Under the pieces are notes generated by a model. The model saw only the letters and a list, made by a program, of their open reading frames with translations. It did not search any database and was not told where the DNA came from. Below are positions 53,499 to 62,648 of a stretch of DNA of 64,000 nt, piece by piece. The translations under genes and the position numbers were made by a program. The DNA lies in the NCBI RefSeq assembly GCF_018129065.1, contig NZ_JAAEDM010000014.1:1-64000 (forward strand). Direction: 5' to 3'. The DNA is from Neoroseomonas soli (GTDB taxonomy: Bacteria; Pseudomonadota; Alphaproteobacteria; Acetobacterales; Acetobacteraceae). Within the stretch, counting starts at the first letter, position 1; the number at the start of each line of letters is the position of its first letter.

Positions 53499-54842
53499 TC
53501 AGTGCCGAATGCCCCCCGCCGCCTCCGCATACCCCACCCGCCGTTCCGGCGGCACCGGATGCCGCCCGGCCACGCGTTCCAGCAGCATCCGCGCATCCTC
53601 CTGCATGCCCCCCTTCATCGCGGCATCGAGGAACAATTGTTCCAGCACGTCCTGCTGCGCATGGCTGCCGCCCATGCGGTGCATCACGCCGACGGCCGGC
53701 CGCATGGCTTCCACCGCGCGGACGTGGTCACCCTGAGCGTGGGCGAGAACGGCCTCGCAGACCGGGATCGCCGCGTCGCGCAGGATCGCGGCGACGGTGA
53801 CGGGCTGTGTCGCGGCCTCGCGCATCGCGTCCAGCATGCGCGCCGCGGCCTGGGTGCGGCCGGTGGCGGCCAGCGCCATCATCCAGTGCGGCAGGGTAAA
53901 GGTGGAGATGCAGTCGCCGATCCGCGCCTCGGCCTTGTCGGCGAGTTCGATCCAGCGATCTCCGACATCGACGCCATGCCGCTGCAGCCGGAACAGCATC
54001 GAGGCCGCGTTCTGCACGTCGATGTAGAGGTCCGGCATCGCCTGGGTCAGCGCGCTCGCGTGGTTGCGGAAGCCGCGATCGTAGAGGGCCAGGACCTCCG
54101 CGTGCTCGCCGCGTTCCATGTGATACATGGCGCGATGCCACCAGAGGTGATGCAGCAGGTTCGATCCGCCGTCCCAGTGCTGCTCCAGCGCCTTGAGCCA
54201 GACGATGCCCTCCCCGCGCCGGCCCTGCATTTCCAGGATGTGCGCGACGCCGTGCGTGGCCCAGAGGTCGCCGGGATCGAGGGCGACCGCGGCGCGGCCG
54301 GCCTCCTCCGCCACGGTGTAATTGCCGCATTCCTCGTTGGCGAAGCAGCGGCAGGCAAGGATGCTGCCAAAGCCGGGGATGGCGGCCGACCAGCGCGGGG
54401 CGACGGCATCCACCGCGCGCAGCATCTGCCCCGCGCGGCCGAGCCAGAAGGCGCAGAAATGGTGCAACCGGAAGGCGAGGATGTCGTGCGGGTGCGCCGC
54501 CATGATGCCTTCCCAGGCGGCGAGCGCGCGGTCCATCTCGCCACCGGCCCAGAAGGCGAGCGCGGCGGCGTGGGCGCGCTCGCGATCGGTGCCGGCGAGG
54601 CGCGCGGCGGCGGCCGGGGCTTCCTTCGCGCGCGGCACCATGGCGGCATTATAGGTCAGCATGGCAAAGGCGCCCTTGAGCACCAGCGCCATCGGCATTT
54701 CCGCATCGAGGTCGAGCAGCGCCTTCAGCCGCACCCCGGCATCGGCGCGATACTTCAGATAGCCCTCGACGGTGTTGTCGAAGGCCGAGGCGGCCGCGTC
54801 CGAGGCGGCGGTGACGGCGAGTCCCTGGGCGTCCTGCGGCAT
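53499..54842 (-). CDS. TPR protein, TTC38-like family (paralogue 2)
   Basis: 447 residues of helical repeats, no signal peptide. Blocks HPHDILAFRLHHFCAFWLGR, NYTVAEEAGRAAVALDPGDL, GVAHILEMQGRRGEGIVWLK and HMERGEHAEVLALYDRGF align with the gene at 11196-12509; the C-terminus (MHRMGGSHAQQDVLEQLFLD) also matches its HRFGGSHAQRDL block. Function unknown. The stop lies 9 bp from repeat A4, as the other copy's stop lies inside repeat A2. Confidence 0.86.
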   Translation of the reverse strand: MPQDAQGLAVTAASDAAASAFDNTVEGYLKYRADAGVRLKALLDLDAEMPMALVLKGAFAMLTYNAAMVPRAKEAPAAAARLAGTDRERAHAAALAFWAGGEMDRALAAWEGIMAAHPHDILAFRLHHFCAFWLGRAGQMLRAVDAVAPRWSAAIPGFGSILACRCFANEECGNYTVAEEAGRAAVALDPGDLWATHGVAHILEMQGRRGEGIVWLKALEQHWDGGSNLLHHLWWHRAMYHMERGEHAEVLALYDRGFRNHASALTQAMPDLYIDVQNAASMLFRLQRHGVDVGDRWIELADKAEARIGDCISTFTLPHWMMALAATGRTQAAARMLDAMREAATQPVTVAAILRDAAIPVCEAVLAHAQGDHVRAVEAMRPAVGVMHRMGGSHAQQDVLEQLFLDAAMKGGMQEDARMLLERVAGRHPVPPERRVGYAEAAGGIRH

Positions 54843-54886
54843 GTCGGTCCTCCCTGCTGCATTCCGCCCTTCGCCGCGGGCGGCCT

Positions 54887-55408
54887 CTAGGTTCCTGTGC
54901 CGGTCGAGCCGAAGCCGCCCTCGCCCCGCACAGTCTCTGGCAGTTCGGCCACTTCCCGCCAGGCGGCGCGCACCACCGGGGCGATCACGGCCTGGGCGAT
55001 GCGCATACCGCGCTCGACCACGAAGGGGGCATCGCCGCCGTTCAGCACGATGACGCCGAGCTCGCCGCGGTAATCCTCGTCGATCGTGCCGGGGCTGTTC
55101 GGCACCATGACGCCGTTCTTCAGCGCGAGGCCGGAGCGCGGCCGCACCTGCAACTCGTAGCCGTGCGGCAGGGCGATGCGCAGGCCGGTCGGCACCAGCG
55201 CCCGTCCGCCGGGCGGGACGGTCACGGGGGCGGCGACGGCGGCGAGCAGATCCATCCCGGCCGCGCCGTCAGTGGCATAGGAGGGCAGCGGCAGGCCCTC
55301 GGCATGGGGCAGGCGGACCACCTCGATCACCGGTTCCCGAAACGCTGGGTTGAGATCCGGGATGCTCGCCTGCGGCGCGCCGGCCCTTCGGTCGGGCGAT
55401 GCCGTCAC
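54887..55408 (-). CDS. dut: dUTP diphosphatase
   Basis: Hydrolyses dUTP to dUMP. 173 residues with all five motifs: [45 protein letters not shown] and [10 protein letters not shown]; the motif 3 tyrosine and Asp are intact. An N-terminal extension of about 25 residues is not usual but is common in this group. The ATG overlaps the coaBC stop (ATGA), the standard alphaproteobacterial coaBC-dut pair. Confidence 0.96.
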   Translation of the reverse strand: MTASPDRRAGAPQASIPDLNPAFREPVIEVVRLPHAEGLPLPSYATDGAAGMDLLAAVAAPVTVPPGGRALVPTGLRIALPHGYELQVRPRSGLALKNGVMVPNSPGTIDEDYRGELGVIVLNGGDAPFVVERGMRIAQAVIAPVVRAAWREVAELPETVRGEGGFGSTGTGT

Positions 55409-56589
55409 GCCAGCGCCTCCGCGATGCGCGCCGCGAGCCGTCGCGCCACTTCTTCCTTCGCCATGCGGGGCCAGTCCTCCACGCCATTCTCCGTCACGAG
55501 ATGCACCGCGTTCTCCGACCCGCCCATCACGTCGCCGGAGACATCGTTCGCCACGATCCAGTCGCAGCCCTTCTTGGCGCGCTTGGCGACGGCGTTCTCG
55601 ACCACCTTCTCGGTTTCCGCCGCGAAGCCGACGACCAGGCCCGGGCGCTTCGGGCCGGCGGCGGAGAGTGTCGCGAGGATGTCCGGGTTCAACGCCAGCT
55701 CGAGCGGCGGGGGCACCGCGCCGGGCACCTTCTTCATCTTCTGGTCAGCGGCGCGGGCGGTGCGCCAGTCGGCGACGGCGGCGGCGCAGATGGCGGCGTC
55801 GGCCGGCAGGGCGGCCTCGCAGGCGGCGAGCATCTCGCGCGCGGATTCCACGCGCGCGACCGTCACGAGGGCCGGGTCGGGCTGCGCCACCGGGCCGCTG
55901 ACCAGCGTCACGCGCGCGCCGAGCGCGGCGAGTGCGGCCGCGATCGCATGCCCCTGCTTCCCGGAGGAGCGGTTGGCGATGTAGCGCACCGGGTCGATCG
56001 GCTCATGCGTCGGCCCGCTGGTGACGAGCAGGTGCTTCCCGGCGAGCGGCCCCGCGGCAAGGGCGGTGCGGATCGACCCGAGCAGCCTCTCGGGTTCCAT
56101 CAGGCGCCCGGGACCGCTTTCGGGCTCGGCCATCGGGCCGTCCTCGGGGCCCGCGACCAGCACGCCGCGGGCGAGCAGCGTGGCCATGTTGGCGCGCGTG
56201 GCCGCATGCCCCCACATGGCCGGGTTCATGGCCGGCGCGACCATCACCTTCGCCCGCGTCGCCAGGAGCACGCAGGTGGCGAGGTCGTCGGTGAGCCCCT
56301 GCGCCATCTTCGCCAGCAGGTCGGCCGAGGCCGGCACGACGGCGACCAGGTCCGGCCAGCGGGCGAGGCGGATGTGCCCGATCTCGGCCTCCGCGGCCCA
56401 GAGGTCGTCATGCACGCGCTCGCCGGTGATGGCGGCGAGGGCTTCCTTCGTCACGAAGCGGGCGCCGCCGGCGGTGAGCACGGCCATGACCTGCGCGCCC
56501 TCCTTGCGGAGCAGGCGGGTGAGTTCCAGCGCCTTGTAGGCAGCGATGGAACCGGAGACGATGAGCAGGATTCGGCGGCCGGCGAGCAT
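55405..56589 (-). CDS. coaBC: bifunctional phosphopantothenoylcysteine decarboxylase/phosphopantothenate-cysteine ligase
   Basis: CoA biosynthesis. 394 residues. The flavoprotein CoaC domain ([20 protein letters not shown], His in [18 protein letters not shown]) is followed by CoaB ([20 protein letters not shown], the next SSGKQGHA, and [10 protein letters not shown] with KMKK). All expected catalytic motifs are visible. Start ATG 56589. Paired with dut downstream. The ubiB gene usually found between ubiE and this gene in related genomes is not here. Confidence 0.96.
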   Translation of the reverse strand: MLAGRRILLIVSGSIAAYKALELTRLLRKEGAQVMAVLTAGGARFVTKEALAAITGERVHDDLWAAEAEIGHIRLARWPDLVAVVPASADLLAKMAQGLTDDLATCVLLATRAKVMVAPAMNPAMWGHAATRANMATLLARGVLVAGPEDGPMAEPESGPGRLMEPERLLGSIRTALAAGPLAGKHLLVTSGPTHEPIDPVRYIANRSSGKQGHAIAAALAALGARVTLVSGPVAQPDPALVTVARVESAREMLAACEAALPADAAICAAAVADWRTARAADQKMKKVPGAVPPPLELALNPDILATLSAAGPKRPGLVVGFAAETEKVVENAVAKRAKKGCDWIVANDVSGDVMGGSENAVHLVTENGVEDWPRMAKEEVARRLAARIAEALA

Positions 56590-56635
56590 GGGGCGGACCC
56601 TAGCCCGGCATGGCGGGGCAGGCGAGGGGCGGGCG

Positions 56636-57028
56636 ATGACGTCGGAGGCGGAGATGGTGACGGCGCGGCCCTGGCTGCGGGCGGAAGGTGCCGCGTTGAT
56701 GGCGGGCGCGGCTGGCGCCTACGCGGCCCTGGGCGGCAACTGGTGGGTTTTCGCGCTGCTGTTCCTGGCGCCGGACCTGACCATGCTGGGCTATCTCCGC
56801 GACGCCAGGCTGGGGGCGGGGCTCTACAACGCGGGGCACAGCACGATCGGTCCGCTGGCGCTCGCCGCGGCGGGCTGGGCGTGGTGGCCGGCGGCGCTGC
56901 CGATCGCGATGATCTGGCTGGCGCATATCGGCTTCGACCGCGCCCTCGGCTACGGGCTGAAATCCCCCGCGGGGTTCGGCTTCACCCATCTCGGGCGGGT
57001 CGGCCGGCGCGCCGAGGCGGCGGGCTGA
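56636..57028 (+). CDS. DUF4260 family membrane protein
   Basis: 130 residues with three to four hydrophobic segments. Family blocks are WWVFALLFLAPDLTMLGYL, YNAGHSTIGPLAL and IGFDRALGYGLKSPAGFGFT, which are diagnostic for DUF4260. Function unknown; often annotated only as a membrane protein. ATG 56636 has GAGGGGCGGGCG upstream. It is divergent from coaBC and convergent with the thioesterase gene. Confidence 0.9.
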   Translation: MTSEAEMVTARPWLRAEGAALMAGAAGAYAALGGNWWVFALLFLAPDLTMLGYLRDARLGAGLYNAGHSTIGPLALAAAGWAWWPAALPIAMIWLAHIGFDRALGYGLKSPAGFGFTHLGRVGRRAEAAG

Positions 57029-57059
57029 GCCGCGCGCGAAAGCAGGACTCTGACCGCGG

Positions 57060-57467
57060 TCAGCTCGGCTGGCACACCAGCGTCGCGGTCATGGTGGCGC
57101 AGAGCCTCTCGCCCTGCGGGCCGGCGCAGAAGATGTCCGCACGCGCCACGCTCAGCAGCTTGCCGGCGCGGATCACCTCCGCCCGTGCCACCGCGTCGCC
57201 ATCGGCTGGGCGCAGCAGGTTCAGCTTGAACTCGGCCGTCAGGACGTTCGCGCCTTCGGGCATCAGGGTATAGGCGGCGAAGCCGCAGGCGGTGTCGGCG
57301 AGCGTGGTGAGCGCGCCCGCATGCAGGAAGCCGTTCTGCTGCGTCAGCGCCGCGCGCAGCGGCAGGTGCAGCGCGCAGCGTCCTGGCGCGACCTCGCCCA
57401 GCGAGATGCCGAGATGCGCCATCATGGGCTGGGCGGCGAAGATGCTGGCGATGCGTTCCACCGGCAT
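57060..57467 (-). CDS. PaaI family thioesterase (hotdog fold)
   Basis: 135 residues, single hotdog domain. The active-site loop QQNGFLHAGALTTLADTACG has the conserved Asn, His and Gly and the Asp on the central helix. Hydrolyses acyl-CoA thioesters; chain preference unknown. ATG 57467. It lies downstream of ubiE on the same strand, separated by half-repeat A5, in the place usually held by ubiB. Confidence 0.9.
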   Translation of the reverse strand: MPVERIASIFAAQPMMAHLGISLGEVAPGRCALHLPLRAALTQQNGFLHAGALTTLADTACGFAAYTLMPEGANVLTAEFKLNLLRPADGDAVARAEVIRAGKLLSVARADIFCAGPQGERLCATMTATLVCQPS

Positions 57468-57472
57468 GCGGA

Positions 57473-57550
57473 TGTCCCCCCGCTGTCAGTCCCCAGAAAC
57501 CAAAGAAGGTTGAGGGGGGGGTGTGGGGGGAGAAGGTCCCTTCTCCCCCC
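57473..57550 (+). repeat. family A intergenic element, copy A5 (right half)
   Basis: Contains the core CCCCCGCTGTCAGTCCCC and CAAAGAAGGTTGAGGGGG arm of A4 and the right hairpin GGGGGGAGAAG/CTTCTCCCCCC (57525-57535, 57540-57550); the left hairpin is absent. It ends 5 bp before the ubiE stop. Confidence 0.75.
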
Positions 57551-57555
57551 ACCGC

Positions 57556-58305
57556 TCACAGCCGCCACCCCGTATGGATCGCGACAATCCCGCCGGAGAG
57601 GTTGCGGACTTCCACCCGTTCCATCCCCGCCTTGCGCATCATCCCCGCCAGCGTCTCCTGGTCGGGGAACATGCGGATGCTCTCGGCGAGGTATTCGTAG
57701 GACTCCCGGTCCTTCGCCACCTTCTCCCCGATCGCCGGCAGCGCCTTGAAGGACCAGGCATCGTAGAGCGGCACCAGGGCCGAGATTTCCAGCCGCGAGA
57801 ACTCCAGGCAGTGGAACCGCCCGCCCGGGCGCAGCACGCGCCGGGCCTCCCGCAGCACCGCATCCTTGTCGGTGCAGTTGCGCAGGCCGAAGGCGATCGA
57901 GACCTTCTCCACGCTGCAATCGGGCAGCGGAATATGCTCGGCGTCCACGCACATGAAGGACAGGCCGGCGGCGAGGCCGCGGTCCAGCGCCCGCTTTTCC
58001 GCCACCGCCAGCATGGCAGGGTTGATGTCGGTGAGGATGGCGCGCCCCGCGCCGCGCTCCAGCGCGAGGAAGGAGATGTCCCCCGTCCCGCCCGCGAGGT
58101 CGAGCAGCGTCTCGCGCGCGGAACACCCGATCGCGTTGACGAAGATGCGCTTCCATACCCGATGGATGCCGAGCGACATCAGGTCGTTCATCACGTCGTA
58201 GCGCGGGGCCACGCTTTCGAAGACCTCGCGGACCATCCCGGCCTTGTCGGCGCGGGGCACGGTGCGGAAGCCGAAATCGGCGCTGTCCTGGGGGCTGTCG
58301 CTCAT
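57556..58305 (-). CDS. ubiE: ubiquinone/menaquinone biosynthesis methyltransferase
   Basis: C-methylation of the quinone ring using SAM. 249 residues with the UbiE signatures [29 protein letters not shown] (motif I) and [12 protein letters not shown]; the C-terminus has [17 protein letters not shown], then [10 protein letters not shown]. The length and motifs are normal. It is divergent from mutM, as in many alphaproteobacteria. Confidence 0.97.
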   Translation of the reverse strand: MSDSPQDSADFGFRTVPRADKAGMVREVFESVAPRYDVMNDLMSLGIHRVWKRIFVNAIGCSARETLLDLAGGTGDISFLALERGAGRAILTDINPAMLAVAEKRALDRGLAAGLSFMCVDAEHIPLPDCSVEKVSIAFGLRNCTDKDAVLREARRVLRPGGRFHCLEFSRLEISALVPLYDAWSFKALPAIGEKVAKDRESYEYLAESIRMFPDQETLAGMMRKAGMERVEVRNLSGGIVAIHTGWRL

Positions 58306-58349
58306 CGTGGCGGCACCATAGCGTGGCGCCGGGGAATGCGGGAGGGACC

Positions 58350-59246
58350 ATGCCCGAACTGCCGGAAGTCGAGACGGTGATGCGCGGCCTCGCCGCCGTG
58401 CTGGAGGGCCACCGCATCACAGAGGTGGAAGTTCGCCGGCACGACCTGCGCTTCCCCTTCCCGAAGGACCTGGCGCGGCGGATGGAAGGGCGGCGCGTGG
58501 CGTCGTTCCGCCGGCGCGCGAAATACATGCTGATGCGGCTGGAAGGCGGGGAGAGCGTGCTGATCCACCTCGGCATGTCCGGCCGCATGGTGGCGCGCCG
58601 CGCGGGGGAGGCGCCGGCGCCGCGCATGGCCCCACAGGGCCTTGCCTCCGACGCGCGCGGCCACAACGCGCCCCCCGAGGCGCATGAGCACCTGGTCATC
58701 GCCACGGACAATGGCTGGCGCGTGGGCTTCGTGGACCCCCGCCGCTTCGGCGCAGTGGACCTGGTGCCGACGGCGCAGGAGGACGCGCACCGGCTGCTGC
58801 AGGGCCTCGGGCCGGAGCCGCTGGAGGATGCCTTCACCCCGGCCGTGCTCTCGGCGGCGCTGGAGGGCAAGCGCACGCCGATCAAGGCGGCGCTGCTCGA
58901 CCAGGGCGTCGTGGCGGGGCTAGGCAACATCTATGTCTGCGAGGCGCTCTACCGGGCTGGCATCTCTCCGCGTCGCCTGGCGCAGACCTGCGTGGGCGCA
59001 CGGGCCGAACGCCTGGTGCCGGCGATCAAGGCGGTGCTGGCCGAAAGCATCGGCGCCGGCGGCTCCTCCCTGCGCGACTACGTCCGCGCGGATGGGGAGG
59101 TCGGGCGCTTCCAGGAGAAGTTCGCGGTCTATGGCCGGGAGGACGAGCCCTGCCCCGACTGCCCCGGCGTGCCGCCCTGCCAGGGCATCCAGCGCATCGT
59201 GCAATCGGGGCGATCCACCTTCTTCTGCCCGAAGCGGCAACGTTGA
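58350..59246 (+). CDS. mutM: formamidopyrimidine-DNA glycosylase
   Basis: Removes 8-oxoguanine and FaPy lesions. 298 residues. The N-terminal [14 protein letters not shown] provides catalytic Pro2 and Glu3; the H2TH region carries [23 protein letters not shown] with Lys in KRTPIKAAL. The C-terminal zinc finger is unusual: CPDC is present, but the second pair is reduced to FFCPKRQR (one Cys), with an extra Cys in GVPPCQG. An insertion of about 20 residues ([20 protein letters not shown]) occurs in the N-terminal domain. ATG 58350 is obligatory because the N-terminal proline is catalytic. Confidence 0.95.
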   Translation: MPELPEVETVMRGLAAVLEGHRITEVEVRRHDLRFPFPKDLARRMEGRRVASFRRRAKYMLMRLEGGESVLIHLGMSGRMVARRAGEAPAPRMAPQGLASDARGHNAPPEAHEHLVIATDNGWRVGFVDPRRFGAVDLVPTAQEDAHRLLQGLGPEPLEDAFTPAVLSAALEGKRTPIKAALLDQGVVAGLGNIYVCEALYRAGISPRRLAQTCVGARAERLVPAIKAVLAESIGAGGSSLRDYVRADGEVGRFQEKFAVYGREDEPCPDCPGVPPCQGIQRIVQSGRSTFFCPKRQR

Positions 59247-59304
59247 GGGGACCGGCCGCCTGGGCTACAGGCGATTCATCCACACACGGCGAGGAACGCG
59301 GCGC

Positions 59305-60081
59305 ATGGCCCATGAGATGATCCTGACGGAAACCCAGGGGAAGGTCGGCATCATCCGGCTGAACCGTCCGCAGGCCCTGAACGCGCTCTGCGACCAGCTG
59401 ATGACCGAGCTCGGCGACGCGCTGCGCGCCTACGACAAGGACCCCGCCATCGCCGCCATCGTCGTGACCGGCAGCGAGAAGGCCTTCGCCGCCGGCGCCG
59501 ACATCAAGGAGATGAAGGACCGCACCTACCCCGCGGTCTACCTCAACGACTTCATCGGAGAGCGCTGGGAGACGGTGCTCGAGATCCGCAAGCCGGTGAT
59601 CGCGGCAGTCGCGGGCTTCGCGCTCGGCGGCGGTTGCGAGCTCGCGATGATGTGCGACCTGATCATCGCGGCCGACACGGCGAAGTTCGGCCAGCCGGAG
59701 ATCAACCTCGGCATCATTCCGGGTGCGGGCGGTTCCCAGCGCCTGACGCGCGCGGTCGGCAAGTCCAAGGCGATGGAGATGGTCCTGACCGGCCGCATGA
59801 TGGATGCGACGGAAGCGGAACGGTCCAACCTGGTCTGCCGCGTGGTGCCGGCGGCGGAGCTGCTCGCCGAGGCGGTGAAGATCGGCGCGAAGATCGGCGC
59901 CCTTTCCGCCCCCTCCGTCGCCATGGCGAAGGAGGCGGTGAACGCGGCCTTCGAGGGCACGCTCACCGAGGGCGTTCGCACCGAGCGGCGCCTGTTCCTC
60001 GGCCTCTTCGCCACCGAGGACCAGAAGGAGGGCATGTCGGCCTTCGCCGAGAAGCGCAAGCCCGCTTTCCGGAACTGCTGA
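59305..60081 (+). CDS. enoyl-CoA hydratase
   Basis: 258 residues, crotonase fold. Oxyanion-hole motifs [11 protein letters not shown] and [20 protein letters not shown] and both catalytic glutamates (CEL and [17 protein letters not shown]) match mammalian ECHS1 closely, so hydration of 2-enoyl-CoA in beta-oxidation is likely. GAGGAA precedes ATG 59305. It lies between mutM and rpsT as in other alphaproteobacterial dnaA regions. Confidence 0.94.
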   Translation: MAHEMILTETQGKVGIIRLNRPQALNALCDQLMTELGDALRAYDKDPAIAAIVVTGSEKAFAAGADIKEMKDRTYPAVYLNDFIGERWETVLEIRKPVIAAVAGFALGGGCELAMMCDLIIAADTAKFGQPEINLGIIPGAGGSQRLTRAVGKSKAMEMVLTGRMMDATEAERSNLVCRVVPAAELLAEAVKIGAKIGALSAPSVAMAKEAVNAAFEGTLTEGVRTERRLFLGLFATEDQKEGMSAFAEKRKPAFRNC

Positions 60082-60218
60082 ACGGCCCCGTCATGGGGTT
60101 CGTCGCGCGCTTCGGCTTGACGTGCCGAGGCGCGTGGCATTAGAACCCCGCCTTCGCCGCGGTCGGCCCGCCGGCTGCGGCTCCTGCAATCACCATCTGG
60201 ATTAAAACCGGAAGTCCC

Positions 60219-60494
60219 ATGGCGAACACTTCGTCCGCGCGCAAGCGCATCCGCCAGACCGAGAAGCGCGTGGCGCGCAACAAGGCGCGCAAGTCGCGCG
60301 TGCGCAGCTTCGTGCGCAAGCTGGAGGAGGCGATCGCGTCCGGTGACAAGTCCGCCGCGCAGGTCGCCTTCCGGGCCGCGCAGCCTGAGTTGCAGCGCGC
60401 GGCCACCAAGGGCACCCTGCATGCCAACACGGTGGCGCGGAAGGTGTCCCGCCTATCCGCCCGCGTGAAGGCGCTGGCCGCGCCCGCGGGTTGA
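60219..60494 (+). CDS. rpsT: 30S ribosomal protein S20
   Basis: 91 residues, very basic: [20 protein letters not shown] at the N-terminus, then [19 protein letters not shown] and the conserved [20 protein letters not shown] near the C-terminus. Binds 16S rRNA. GGAAG stands 4 nt before ATG 60219. A GCCGCC/GGCGGC hairpin (60500-60516) follows the stop. Confidence 0.97.
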   Translation: MANTSSARKRIRQTEKRVARNKARKSRVRSFVRKLEEAIASGDKSAAQVAFRAAQPELQRAATKGTLHANTVARKVSRLSARVKALAAPAG

Positions 60495-60770
60495 GCATCG
60501 CCGCCCTCGCGGCGGCTCGATGACTTAAACTTCTAAGAGTTGGAAGCGTGACAATCGTCGCGGAACTTTCCGCGGCGATGTTGCGTGTTTCCTCGTGCTT
60601 TCTGGTCGTTGTGCCGGCACCGTCGTCGTTCGATTGTGTCTTGCGGCCGATGCCTGTCCGTCTACTCTTGGGTTCACTGGGGGGCATAGCCTTCGACCGC
60701 CGGCTCCGTAGAGGGTGGTGGCGAAGGTCGGGTACGGGCCGGGCAGCGCGAGGTGGCCGGGGGGGGATCC
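60495..60770. promoter_or_regulatory. dnaA upstream region with hairpin
   Basis: 276 bp without a gene. An AT-richer stretch (about 60519-60550) is followed by an 11-bp hairpin ATCGTCGCGGA/TCCGCGGCGAT (60554-60564, 60569-60579, one G-T) and T-rich bases. It probably holds the rpsT terminator and the dnaA promoter. I find no TTATCCACA-like DnaA box, so I do not call an origin. Confidence 0.4.
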
Positions 60771-62222
60771 ATGGAGAAGCAAGCCGTTTCTGGTCCTGCG
60801 CTCTCTGCCGCTACCATGGGCGAGGCCTGGGCCCGCATCCGAGGGCGACTGCGCGAGGAAGTGGGCGAGGTCGAGTACCGCACCTGGCTCCGCCAGATGA
60901 CCCTCGCCGGCATCGAGGGCGACGAGGCGGTCGTGGTGCTGCCGACGCGCTTCCTCTGCGACTGGGTCCGCAGCCATTACGGTGACCGCCTGCGCGCGCT
61001 CTGGCAGCAGGAGAACGCGGCCGTGCGCCGGGTGGAAGTGCGCGTTGGCCCGCAACGTCCCGCCCCGGCGGAGGACGGCGAGGAAGCCGCCGCCCCGACG
61101 CGCGAGACCGCGACACGCCGCAAGGGCCTCGCCGAACCGCTGGCCGATCGCAGTTCCACTGCCGGGACGGCGCGCAGCGCGGACCCGCGCGGGGACTGGT
61201 CGGCGCCGCTCGACCCGCGCTTCACCTTCGACACCTTCGTCGTCGGCAAGCCGAACGAGTTCGCCCATGCCTGCGCGCGCCGCGTGGCCGAACGGCCCGC
61301 CACGCCCGGCTTCAATCCGCTTTTCCTCTACGGTGGGGTCGGGCTCGGCAAGACGCACCTCATGCACGCCATCGCCTGGGCGATCCGCGGCGGCGAGAAC
61401 GGGCGCAACGTCGCCTACATGAGCGCCGAGAAGTTCATGTACCGCTTCATCGCCGCGCTGCGCAGCCAGTCCACCATGGAGTTCAAGGAGAGCCTCCGCT
61501 CCGTCGACGTGCTGATGGTCGACGACCTGCAGTTCCTGATCGGCAAGGACAACACGCAGGAGGAGTTCTTCCACACCTTCAACGCGCTGGTGGATGCCGG
61601 CAAGCAGATCGTCGTCAGCGCGGACAAGTCGCCATCGGACCTGAACGGGCTCGAGGACCGGCTGCGCACGCGGCTCGGCTGCGGCATGGTGGCGGACATC
61701 CACGCCACCACCTACGAACTGCGCCTGTCCATCCTGCAGGCCAAGGCGGCGGCTGCCGGCGTCGACGTGCCGAACGGCGTCATCGAATTCCTCGCGCACA
61801 AGATCACGTCCAACGTGCGTGAACTGGAAGGCGCGCTGAACAGGCTGATCGCGCATGCCAACCTGTTCGGCCGTGCGGTGACGCTGGATGGCGCGCAGGA
61901 AGTGCTGCACGACATCCTGCGCGCGCACGACCGCCGCGTGACGATCGAGGAGATCCAGCGCAAGGTCGCCGAGCACTACAATATCCGCCTGACCGACATG
62001 TCCTCCGCCCGCCGTGCGCGCGCGGTGGCGCGGCCGCGGCAGGTGGCGATGTACCTCGCGAAGCAGCTCACCTCCCGCTCACTGCCCGAGATCGGGCGGC
62101 GTTTCGGCAACCGCGACCATACCACGGTGATGCACGCCGTCTCCCGCATCGCGGAGCTGATGCAGGCGGATGCGGCCTTCGCGGAGGATGTCGAACTTCT
62201 CCGGCGCATGCTCGAGACGTAA
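60771..62222 (+). CDS. dnaA: chromosomal replication initiator protein DnaA
   Basis: 483 residues. Domain I (WARIRGRLREEVGEVEYRTW) is followed by a low-complexity linker (about 95-150), the AAA+ domain with Walker A GGVGLGKTHLMHA and Walker B DVLMVDDLQFL, and the DNA-binding domain IV with SSARRARAVARPRQVAMYLA and signature GNRDHTTVMHAV. ATG 60771 follows GGGGGGA; GTG 60753 is in frame. No DnaA boxes are seen on either side, so autoregulation is not evident here. Confidence 0.97.
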   Translation: MEKQAVSGPALSAATMGEAWARIRGRLREEVGEVEYRTWLRQMTLAGIEGDEAVVVLPTRFLCDWVRSHYGDRLRALWQQENAAVRRVEVRVGPQRPAPAEDGEEAAAPTRETATRRKGLAEPLADRSSTAGTARSADPRGDWSAPLDPRFTFDTFVVGKPNEFAHACARRVAERPATPGFNPLFLYGGVGLGKTHLMHAIAWAIRGGENGRNVAYMSAEKFMYRFIAALRSQSTMEFKESLRSVDVLMVDDLQFLIGKDNTQEEFFHTFNALVDAGKQIVVSADKSPSDLNGLEDRLRTRLGCGMVADIHATTYELRLSILQAKAAAAGVDVPNGVIEFLAHKITSNVRELEGALNRLIAHANLFGRAVTLDGAQEVLHDILRAHDRRVTIEEIQRKVAEHYNIRLTDMSSARRARAVARPRQVAMYLAKQLTSRSLPEIGRRFGNRDHTTVMHAVSRIAELMQADAAFAEDVELLRRMLET

Positions 62223-62259
62223 GCCTCGACGCTGCCGGACAAGCCTCGCGGCGCGCATC

Positions 62260-62393
62260 GAGGGGGCTTTGCCCCCTCAAGCTCCCCCACCAGGGGACAC
62301 GGTCCCCTGGGCCCGCGGATACCCGACTATCGGTTTCCAAAGGCCTTTCGGCCTTTGGCGGGGAGAGTTTGAGAGGGGCAGAGCCCCTCTCAA
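62260..62393. repeat. family B intergenic element, copy B3 (four hairpins between dnaA and dnaN)
   Basis: GAGGGGGC/GCCCCCTC (62260-62278), CCAGGGGAC/GTCCCCTGG (62290-62310), CCAAAGGCC/GGCCTTTGG (62337-62358) and TTGAGAGGGGC/GCCCCTCTCAA (62369-62393), each with a 3-4-nt loop. The last two recur in B1. The array would impede read-through from dnaA into dnaN. Confidence 0.8.
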
Positions 62394-62648
62394 GGCGCCA
62401 CTCCTGCCCTTCCCGCCCGCATCGATCCGGCGAGTTCCGCTCGCCCTTGTTTTCCGCGCCCTTCCCCCGGATTTTCCTGCCTTTCCCAGGCTGACTCCCG
62501 CTGATATGGTGCCGGCCCCTCGGCAGGTGGCTGCGCGGGCCGATTCGGCTCCGGCCGCCAGGCGGGGGCTCTGGGGGACACCTGCGGTCCCGCGCGGCCC
62601 GCGCCGGGCCGTGTGGCGGCCGCCCAAGGATCGGGGCGTCGGGCTGCG
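62394..62648. promoter_or_regulatory. dnaN upstream region
   Basis: 255 bp, GC-rich, no open gene. A weak candidate -10 (GATATG near 62503) is the only AT-rich hexamer; no -35 at good spacing. Because repeat B3 separates it from dnaA, dnaN should have its own promoter here. Confidence 0.3.

Noticed and set aside
60495-62648. Replication origin near dnaA/dnaN
   Set aside because: No TTATCCACA-like boxes or AT-rich unwinding region found by eye in either gap; GC skew was not computed.
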